Assembly (NCBI GenBank): GCA_025928435.1
Contig: JAICJM010000125.1
Location: forward strand, 1 to 11,134
DNA from: Thermoleophilia bacterium
Lineage (GTDB): Bacteria > Actinomycetota > Thermoleophilia > Gaiellales > JAICJC01
Reading direction: 5' to 3'
Length of the DNA: 11,134 nt
The translations under genes and the position numbers were made by a program. Positions 6,252 to 11,134 of the stretch are shown here, one piece after another. The notes beneath the pieces were generated by a model. That model was not told the DNA's origin, did not search any database, and worked only from the letters and a program-made list of their open reading frames with translations. Each line of letters begins with the position of its first letter. Positions within the stretch are counted from its first letter, which is position 1.

Positions 6252-6649
6252 GAGGCGCCCGCGGCGAGATGTGCGTCGATCGCGTCGCGCGACGCGTGCG
6301 GCCACGGCGCCGAGGCGTTGCGGCTCTCGTCGGTGTGCACCATCACCGTGTTCGCCGTCGCCGCCACCCGGCCGTCCATGGTCGAGACGATGCGCTCTTC
6401 CAGCGTCACGCTGGACGAGCCGACGCCGGTGAGCGTGACCTTGACGTCCACGTAGTCGTCCTCCTGCGTCAGGCCGGAGACGAAGTCGACCTCGATGTGG
6501 CGGATGACCGTCCGGTGCACGGCCTCGCCGAGGACATCGGTGAGGTACTGGTCGCGCGCCTCCTCCAGGTACGTCAGGTAGGTGGAGTTGTTAACGTGGC
6601 CGAATCCGTCCAGATCGCGCCACCGGATCTCGATCCGCTTGATGGGCAT
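6245..6649 (-). CDS. Hotdog-fold acyl-CoA thioesterase (4HBT family)
   Basis: A 134-residue single hotdog domain, normal length for 4-hydroxybenzoyl-CoA thioesterase-like enzymes, which hydrolyse acyl-CoA thioesters in the cytosol. The N-terminal RWRDLDGFGHVNNSTYL (9-25) carries the family signature, with D14 as the likely catalytic aspartate and H18/N20/N21 in the conserved turn, followed by the EEAR of the long helix at 29-32. The chosen ATG at 647-649 of the 6000s (minus strand) lies two residues before the first strand; a longer frame to 6730 reads through the EamA gene and adds low-quality sequence. Its start codon interlocks with the EamA start in the shared CATG at 6647-6650. Substrate cannot be told. 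Convergent overlap with the thioredoxin gene is 7 nt. Confidence 0.9.
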   Translation of the reverse strand: MPIKRIEIRWRDLDGFGHVNNSTYLTYLEEARDQYLTDVLGEAVHRTVIRHIEVDFVSGLTQEDDYVDVKVTLTGVGSSSVTLEERIVSTMDGRVAATANTVMVHTDESRNASAPWPHASRDAIDAHLAAGASQ

Positions 6650-7523
6650 GCGGGGCAGTGTCCCACGCAGCCCGCACCTGCTGCTCGCCGTGGTGGTCGT
6701 CGTCTGGGCCGGCTCGTACGCGGCCATCAAGGCGCTGATCGACGACGGCCTGGCCGCGCCCGACGTCGCCCTCGGCCGCTACCTGGTGGCCGCGCCTGGG
6801 TTCGCCGTTGCGCTGATCCTCTCCCGGGGCCTGCCCGGGCTCGGCCGACGCGACCTCGGCCGGCTGGTCGTCGCCGGGCTGCTGGTCGTGACCGTCTACC
6901 ACCTGTCGCTGAACGCGGGCGAGCGGCTGACCACGGCCGGCACGGCCAGCGTCGTCGTCGCGGCCGCGCCCGGGATCGTGCTCGCGATGGCCGTCGTCAT
7001 CGGCCAGGAGCGGTTCTCGCGCCGGCGGGCGGCGGGGCTCGCGATCTCGTTCGCCGGCGTCGTGGTCGTCGTGCTGCTCGGCTCGGGCCAGCGCATCTCG
7101 TTCGCGAACGTGCACGGGCCGCTGCTCGTGCTGGCGGCGCCGGTCGCCTTCGCCGCCTACAACGTGATCGCCAAGCCGCTCCTGCCCCGCTACGGCGTCC
7201 TGCCGGTCACGGCGGCGGCGTCGCTGATCGGGACGGCGGCACTCCTGCCGTTCGCGAGCGGCGCGACGATCCGGCGCGTCTCCGACCTGGACGCCGGCGG
7301 CGTCGCGCTCCTGCTCTACCTCGGCCTGGCGGCCACGCTCGCCGGGTACATCGGGTGGAGCCGCGGCCTGCGCCGGCTGGAGGCGTCCCGGACGGTCGCG
7401 TACCTGTACGTTGTCCCGGTCGTGGCGATCGTCATCGGAGCGCTGACGCTGAACGAGCACGTGACGGTGTGGCTTGGGCTGGGGGCAGCTCTGGTGGTGG
7501 CCGGGGTGGCGCTGGCCCAGTGA
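6648..7523 (+). CDS. EamA/DMT-family transporter
   Basis: A hydrophobic 291-residue protein, standard for ten-helix drug/metabolite transporters with two EamA repeats. The first helix begins at about residue 11 (LLLAVVVVVWAG) and a GERLTTAGTAS-type signature between helices 3 and 4 lies at about 91-101; the second repeat runs from about 155 to the end, with ALTLNEHVT at about 269-277 matching the L-x-E of helix 9. Export of a small metabolite or amino acid across the inner membrane is the general role; the substrate is unknown. ATG at 6648 is chosen because upstream starts (6642, 6582) lie inside the thioesterase gene. The frame ends with the GTGA overlap that starts the dehydrogenase gene, so the two are translationally coupled. 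No TANNNT box is found just before 6648. Confidence 0.88.
   Translation: MRGSVPRSPHLLLAVVVVVWAGSYAAIKALIDDGLAAPDVALGRYLVAAPGFAVALILSRGLPGLGRRDLGRLVVAGLLVVTVYHLSLNAGERLTTAGTASVVVAAAPGIVLAMAVVIGQERFSRRRAAGLAISFAGVVVVVLLGSGQRISFANVHGPLLVLAAPVAFAAYNVIAKPLLPRYGVLPVTAAASLIGTAALLPFASGATIRRVSDLDAGGVALLLYLGLAATLAGYIGWSRGLRRLEASRTVAYLYVVPVVAIVIGALTLNEHVTVWLGLGAALVVAGVALAQ
6657..6662 (-). promoter_or_regulatory. Weak -10-like hexamer (GACACT) for the thioesterase gene
   Basis: GACACT on the minus strand ends 7 nt before the thioesterase ATG, at the same distance as the better boxes in this window, but it lacks the first T. It lies within the first codons of the EamA gene. No Shine-Dalgarno is seen for the thioesterase. 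Confidence 0.25.
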
Positions 7524-8497
7524 GCGCGTTCACCTGGGCCGACGGCGATCGCCTGATCCGTTTCGGGCCGGGCGCCGGGGAGCACTCCTGGCGCGGCGCC
7601 GACCTGCTCTCGACCCCGAGGGCGCGCGCGGGCATCCCGGCCGCGTTGCGCGGCGGATGGCGCTCCGTGCACGACGTGCCCGCCGGCCCGGTCACCGACA
7701 TCGCCGCCGCACTCGTCAAGGAGGTCGGCGCCGGGCCCGTGGTGGCGTGGGGCGGCGGGCGCGTCATCGACACGGCCAAGGCGGTCGCCGCGGCCCGCGG
7801 CGGCCGCGTCTGCGCCGTCCCGACGACGCTCTCGGGGGCCGAGATGACCGGCGGCCACCGGGTCGTCCCGGGATACGAGGATCGCGGCCGCCACCGGCCG
7901 GCGCTCGTGCTGGCCGATCCCGCGCTCATGACGAGCCAGGCGGAGCCCGAGCGGCGCGCGAGCGCCATGAACGCGCTCGCCCACGCCGCCGAGGCGCTCT
8001 ACGGGCCGGGCCGCAACCCGGTCTCCGGGATGGCGGCCGCCGCGGCCGCCGGCGACATCGCCGCCGGGATCGACGACCGGGGGGCGGACGCCCGGGAGCG
8101 GCTGGCGCGGGGCTCGCTGCTCGCGGCCTACGCGATGGACTCGGCCGGATACTCGCTCCACCACGTGCTCTGCCAGACGATCGTCCGCACATGCGGGACG
8201 CCGCACGCGGCCACGAACGCGACCATGCTCCCGCAGGTGCTCGCCGCGATGCGCGGGCGCGAGCCGGACGCGGTGGGCCGGCTCGCGGAGGCTCTCGAGG
8301 TGCCGGTCGACGGCTTGCCGGAGCGGGTCACCGCGCTCGGCGGCGGCCGGCGGACGCTGACCGAGCTGGGCGTGCGCCCGGAGCAGCTGGACGCGGTCGC
8401 CGACGGAGCGCTCGAGCGGCCCGAGCTGCGGTCGATGACGCCGCCGCCGAACCGCGAGGAGCTGCTCAGCCTGCTGCGGCGCGCGTCTCGGAGCTGA
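7520..8497 (+). CDS. Iron-containing alcohol dehydrogenase family protein, maleylacetate reductase-like
   Basis: A 325-residue oxidoreductase of the group III (iron) alcohol dehydrogenase superfamily, a little shorter than the usual 350 or more. The NAD(P)-binding part shows GGGRVIDTAKAVA at 78-90 and PTTLSGAEMT at 101-110. The helical part shows MNALAHAAEALYG at 150-162, LHHVLCQ at 213-219 and GTPHAATNATMLP at 226-238. The MNALAHxxEALY and LHHxLC patterns resemble maleylacetate reductases, enzymes of aromatic ring degradation, and Asn151 instead of Asp at the first metal-ligand position is also seen there as far as I recall. Candidate ligand histidines are H155, H215 and H229; Q219 replaces the second His of the usual HxxxH. 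No other aromatic degradation genes are nearby, so the substrate is open. GTG at 7520 overlaps the EamA stop by 4 nt. Confidence 0.88.
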   Translation: MSAFTWADGDRLIRFGPGAGEHSWRGADLLSTPRARAGIPAALRGGWRSVHDVPAGPVTDIAAALVKEVGAGPVVAWGGGRVIDTAKAVAAARGGRVCAVPTTLSGAEMTGGHRVVPGYEDRGRHRPALVLADPALMTSQAEPERRASAMNALAHAAEALYGPGRNPVSGMAAAAAAGDIAAGIDDRGADARERLARGSLLAAYAMDSAGYSLHHVLCQTIVRTCGTPHAATNATMLPQVLAAMRGREPDAVGRLAEALEVPVDGLPERVTALGGGRRTLTELGVRPEQLDAVADGALERPELRSMTPPPNREELLSLLRRASRS

Positions 8498-9149
8498 CTC
8501 CCCGCTCGCGCGCGTCCTCCTCGACGCGCTCGATCGAGGCCGAGAACCACGCGAGCACGACGGGCAGCACGAACGGGACAAGCAGCAGGTGCAGCCAGTC
8601 CCAGAGCGTGTTTCCGGGGAACCCGGTCCACTCCCAGTGGAAGCCGTAGCCCGCCGCCACGAGGACGAGGAAGCCGCCCAGCAGGGCCGTCCCGAGCCGG
8701 CGCACCTGCGGGTGCACCCGCCGCCGCAGCGCCAGCCAGATGGGGAAGGCGGTCACTGCGACGGGCAGCACGAGCAGCTCGAGCCAATCCCAGAGCGTGC
8801 GCCCGTCGAACCCGATCCACGTCCAGCCGAGCCAGTATCCGCCGGCGAGCAGGACGACGAACGCGATCGCGACCGCCCCGAGCAGCAGCCGCCATTCGAC
8901 CCTGGCGCTGCGGCGGGTGCCGTACCAGACCGGGGCGACCGTCAGCACGGCGGGCAGGACGAGCAGGTGCAGCCAGTCCCAGACGGTGTTGTTGTCGGCG
9001 AAGCCCGTCCACCTCCAGCCGAGCCACTCGCCGCCGACGATCGTCACCGCGAGGGCGAGGGCCCCGGACGCGGCCGCGAGCCGCAGGATCGCTGCGCCCG
9101 AGACGCCCCCTCCGGCCGAGCCGGCGATCCCCGTCACGTCCTCCGCCAC
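8466..9149 (-). CDS. Six-helix membrane protein built of three 63-residue repeats (unknown function)
   Basis: A 227-residue membrane protein I do not recognise as a named family. It has three repeat units, each a membrane helix, a Trp/Gly-rich loop (WxWxGFxxxTxWDWL) and a second helix ending near a basic patch. The WDWL tetrads fall at 57-60, 120-123 and 183-186, exactly 63 residues apart. Predicted helices are about 22-38, 58-75, 87-107, 121-140, 152-168 and 184-203. The soluble C-terminus (204-227) is charged. Single copies of such a GFxGxTxWDWLxLLxxP helix occur, as I recall, as membrane anchors in varied bacterial proteins; three in tandem as a whole protein is unusual. The GTG start follows a TAGTCT box by 9 nt. 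Its 3' end overlaps the convergent dehydrogenase by 32 nt. A small-molecule or lipid-interacting role is possible but unproven. Confidence 0.85.
   Translation of the reverse strand: MAEDVTGIAGSAGGGVSGAAILRLAAASGALALAVTIVGGEWLGWRWTGFADNNTVWDWLHLLVLPAVLTVAPVWYGTRRSARVEWRLLLGAVAIAFVVLLAGGYWLGWTWIGFDGRTLWDWLELLVLPVAVTAFPIWLALRRRVHPQVRRLGTALLGGFLVLVAAGYGFHWEWTGFPGNTLWDWLHLLLVPFVLPVVLAWFSASIERVEEDARERGVSSETRAAAG
8520..9086 (-). repeat. Three 189-bp in-frame repeat units within the membrane protein gene
   Basis: Units correspond to about residues 22-84, 85-147 and 148-210. Their phase is set by the WDWL codons starting at 8981, 8792 and 8603, spaced exactly 189 bp with no indel between them. Units 1 and 3 still share an identical 22-bp stretch (8962-8983 and 8584-8605), while unit 2 differs there. 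Unit boundaries are my choice; the period is not. Confidence 0.8.
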
Positions 9150-9158
9150 GTCGGCCCC

Positions 9159-9164
9159 AGACTA
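9159..9164 (-). promoter_or_regulatory. Putative -10 box (TAGTCT) for the triple-repeat membrane protein gene
   Basis: TAGTCT on the minus strand ends 9 nt before the GTG at 9149. It shares the TA at 9163-9164 with the opposing TACACT box of the 78-residue gene. Confidence 0.45.
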
Positions 9165-9168
9165 CACT
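9163..9168 (+). promoter_or_regulatory. Putative -10 box (TACACT) for the 78-residue gene
   Basis: TACACT ends 6 nt before the ATG at 9175, consistent with a leaderless transcript. It overlaps the divergent -10 box by two bases, so the two promoters may compete for RNA polymerase. Confidence 0.5.
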
Positions 9169-9174
9169 TGCCGG

Positions 9175-9411
9175 ATGGGAAAGGGATACGCAGACGGGCC
9201 GGCGGGCGAGGAGCTGCTCGCCGCCCAGGAGCGCGGCGACCACCTGGCACAGGTCGAGGAGCCGCCCCCGCGCAAGATGGTGTGGGGCTCGACGAAGGAC
9301 GACCCCACGCCGCACGTGCTCGGCGAGGTCGGCGACGTCGACCCGGACGAGCTGTTCGAGTCGGGCCGGGCGTGGGGGCTCTACGTGGCGGTGGAGGCTC
9401 GCTCCGCATAG
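9175..9411 (+). CDS. Small hypothetical protein, 78 residues
   Basis: I do not recognise this protein. It is hydrophilic and rich in Glu, Asp and Gly, without membrane segments, cysteines or a signal peptide. The N-terminal half has a short helix-like stretch (GEELLAAQERGDHLAQVEE, about 11-29), followed by a Pro-rich PPPRKMVWGSTKDD and an acidic GEVGDVDPDELFESG, ending in a beta-like WGLYVAVEA. The ATG is chosen over longer in-frame starts because those lie inside the opposing membrane protein gene, and because a TACACT box sits 6 nt upstream. Codon composition is like that of its neighbours (G/C at third positions), which supports real coding. ilvD follows 22 nt later with its own -10-like box. 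It shares a divergent promoter region with the membrane protein, so linked expression is possible. Confidence 0.7.
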   Translation: MGKGYADGPAGEELLAAQERGDHLAQVEEPPPRKMVWGSTKDDPTPHVLGEVGDVDPDELFESGRAWGLYVAVEARSA

Positions 9412-9419
9412 CGGCGCGG

Positions 9420-9425
9420 TAGGCT
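9420..9425 (+). promoter_or_regulatory. Putative -10 box (TAGGCT) for ilvD
   Basis: TAGGCT ends 8 nt before the ilvD ATG. A partial Shine-Dalgarno (AGG at 9426-9428, 5 nt before ATG) is also present, so leaderless initiation is less certain here than at the other genes. No attenuator or leader peptide fits in the 22-nt gap. Confidence 0.4.
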
Positions 9426-9433
9426 AGGCCGCC

Positions 9434-11134
9434 ATGCCGACGAATCCGTACGACCGCCCCTCAGACCCCGCCAAACGCCACAGCGCCGCGCTCACCGACG
9501 GCCCCGACCGGGCCGCTGCGCGGTCGATGCTGAAGGCGATCGGCTTCACCGACGACGACCTCGCGAAGCCGCTGGTGGGCGTCGCCACGACGTGGATCGA
9601 GACCATGCCGTGCAACTTCAACCAGCGCGAGCTGGCGCAGCGCGTGAAGGCCGGCATCCGGGCTGCGGGCGGCACGCCGATGGAGTTCAACACCGTCTCG
9701 ATCTCGGACGGCGTCACGATGGGCACCGAGGGGATGAAGGCGTCGCTGATCAGCCGCGAGCTGATCGCCGACTCGATCGAGCTCGTCGTGCGCGGGCACC
9801 TGATGGACGGCCTCGTCTGCATCGTCGGCTGCGACAAGACGATCCCGGCTGCCGCGATGGCGCTCTGCCGGCTCGATGTGCCGGGGCTGGCGCTCTACAA
9901 CGGCACCATCGCGCCGGGGACGTTCCGCGGCCGCGACATCACGATCCAGGACGTGTTCGAGGCGGTCGGGGCGTACGCCGCCGGCAAGATCGACGCCGCC
10001 GAGCTGCACGAGGTGGAGTCGTCCGCCTGCCCGGGCGCGGGCGCCTGCGGCGGCCAGTACACCGCCAACACGATGTCGATGGCGCTCGACTTCCTCGGCA
10101 TCAGCCCGGCCGGCCTGAACGGCATCCCGGCGCTCAACCGGGGCAAGGGCGACGCCGCCGAGGAGTGCGGGCGCCTGGCGATGAAGCTCGTGCGCGAGGA
10201 CATCCGCCCCTCGCATATCATCACCCGCGAGGCGATCGAGAACGCGGCCGCGTCGGTGGCGGCGGCCGGCGGCTCGACCAACGGCGTCCTGCACCTGCTG
10301 GCGATCGCGCACGAGCTCCAGATCCCGTTCTCGATCGACGAGTTCGACCAGATCGCGGCGCGGACGCCGATCGTCGCCAGCCTCAAGCCCGGCGGGCAGT
10401 TCGTCGCGACCGACCTCTTCGACGCCGGCGGCGTCGCCCTCGTCGCCCGCGAGCTGCGCAAGCGCGAGCTCGTCCACGCGGGCGCCCGCAACGTCGACGG
10501 CCGCACGATGGGCGAGATCGTCGACCAGGCCGTCGAGACGCCGGGCCAGCCGGTCGTCGTGCCGATCGAGTCGCCCCTGAAGGCCACCGGCGGCCTCGCC
10601 ATCCTGCGCGGGAACCTCTCGCCGGACGGGTGCGTCGTCAAGCTGGCGGGCCATGAGCGCCTGTGGCACAGCGGCCCGGCGCGCGTGTTCGACTGCGAGG
10701 AGGACTGCTTCGCCGCGGTCAAGGCAGGGGCGATCAAGGCGGGCGACGTCGTCGTGATCCGGTATGAGGGCCCCGCCGGCGGGCCGGGCATGCGCGAGAT
10801 GCTGCACGTCACCGCGGCGATCGTGGGCGAGGGGCTGGGCGAGGAGGTCGCGCTGCTCACCGACGGCCGCTTCTCGGGCGCCACCCACGGGCTGATGGCC
10901 GGCCACGTCACGCCGGAGGCGGCCCACGGCGGCCCGATCGCCGCTGTACAGGACGGCGACACGATCGAGTTCGACGTGGAGAAGCGCGAGCTACGGGTGC
11001 TGCTCTCCGACGACGAGATCGCGGCTCGCCTGCGCGACTGGTCGCCGCCGAAGCCGCGCTACGAGCACGGGGTGTTCGCGAAGTACGCCGCCCTGGTCTC
11101 GTCCGCGAGCGAGGGGGCCGTGACCCGCCCGTGA
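9434..11134 (+). CDS. ilvD: Dihydroxy-acid dehydratase
   Basis: A complete IlvD of 566 residues, the usual length, ending with the TGA at the last base of the window. It dehydrates 2,3-dihydroxy-isovalerate and 2,3-dihydroxy-3-methylvalerate to the 2-keto acids in valine, leucine and isoleucine synthesis, in the cytosol. The three cluster cysteines are visible: C60 in MPCNFNQ, C133 in GCDKTIPAA and C205 in [14 protein letters not shown]135 after the second is the lysine that is carbamylated for Mg binding in studied homologues, D92 in ISDGVTMG and E455 in GPGMREM fit the other Mg ligands, and S481 in GRFSGATHG is the proposed catalytic serine. Whether the cluster is 2Fe-2S or 4Fe-4S cannot be settled here. 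No other ilv or leu genes are next to it on the upstream side. Confidence 0.98.
   Translation: MPTNPYDRPSDPAKRHSAALTDGPDRAAARSMLKAIGFTDDDLAKPLVGVATTWIETMPCNFNQRELAQRVKAGIRAAGGTPMEFNTVSISDGVTMGTEGMKASLISRELIADSIELVVRGHLMDGLVCIVGCDKTIPAAAMALCRLDVPGLALYNGTIAPGTFRGRDITIQDVFEAVGAYAAGKIDAAELHEVESSACPGAGACGGQYTANTMSMALDFLGISPAGLNGIPALNRGKGDAAEECGRLAMKLVREDIRPSHIITREAIENAAASVAAAGGSTNGVLHLLAIAHELQIPFSIDEFDQIAARTPIVASLKPGGQFVATDLFDAGGVALVARELRKRELVHAGARNVDGRTMGEIVDQAVETPGQPVVVPIESPLKATGGLAILRGNLSPDGCVVKLAGHERLWHSGPARVFDCEEDCFAAVKAGAIKAGDVVVIRYEGPAGGPGMREMLHVTAAIVGEGLGEEVALLTDGRFSGATHGLMAGHVTPEAAHGGPIAAVQDGDTIEFDVEKRELRVLLSDDEIAARLRDWSPPKPRYEHGVFAKYAALVSSASEGAVTRP

Noticed and set aside
6582..6647. Upstream ATG starts (6582, 6642) for the EamA transporter
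   Set aside because: They would add charged, non-hydrophobic residues encoded opposite the conserved thioesterase N-terminus; the first membrane helix fits a start at 6648.
6650..6730. Longer N-terminus of the thioesterase starting at 6730
   Set aside because: The extra 27 residues (Thr-rich) are not part of the hotdog fold and lie opposite the first EamA helix; the family normally starts right before the RWRDLD strand.
9461..10927. A long minus-strand open frame (488 codons) opposite ilvD
   Set aside because: It is the usual antisense shadow of a high-GC gene; ilvD on the plus strand has every conserved residue.

Overview
The window is about 11 kb of very GC-rich bacterial DNA (roughly 70% or more by eye), densely packed with genes. 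The protein families, GTG starts, TANNNT-type -10 boxes and apparent leaderless starts point to an actinobacterium. Thermoleophilia (Solirubrobacterales or Gaiellales type) is my best guess, inferred from general look and not from a marker gene. The first 136 bases are almost pure G/C homopolymer and look like the unreliable end of a contig, so this may be an environmental or draft assembly.

Layout. (1) 140-667, minus: an HNH endonuclease whose conserved N-terminus extends past the first ATG and seems to start at an ATT codon. (2) 756-3552, plus: an enoyl-CoA-reductase-like SDR protein, then a tightly coupled MoxR ATPase and CoxE-type von Willebrand factor A (VWA) protein, a metal-insertion or remodelling pair. 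(3) 3553-3591: a short gap between converging genes, filled by two copies of a GGGGACAGTCCCC palindrome. (4) 3592-4731, minus: a MarP-like membrane-anchored serine protease. It is divergent from (5) 4763-6251, plus: a PAC2-family protein coupled to a thioredoxin-TPR chaperone (YbbN/CnoX type). (6) 6245-6649, minus: a hotdog thioesterase whose ATG interlocks with that of (7) 6648-8497, plus: an EamA transporter translationally coupled to a maleylacetate-reductase-like dehydrogenase. (8) 8466-9149, minus: a membrane protein made of three 63-residue repeats. It is divergent from (9) 9175-9411, an unrecognised 78-residue protein. (10) 9434-11134, plus: complete ilvD, dihydroxy-acid dehydratase of branched-chain amino acid synthesis.

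How it works together. Most of this is ordinary housekeeping: redox and protein quality control, envelope stress protease, branched-chain amino acid synthesis, acyl-CoA chemistry. I see no phage, CRISPR, toxin-antitoxin or biosynthetic cluster. The most informative signal is regulatory. Genes that begin a transcription unit carry a -10-like hexamer 6-9 nt before the start codon and no clear Shine-Dalgarno, which suggests leaderless mRNAs. The two best-defined internal operon genes (VWA and thioredoxin) have Shine-Dalgarno-like sequences. Two divergent pairs pack opposing -10 boxes into 25-31 bp. The least described protein is the triplicated membrane protein at 8466-9149.
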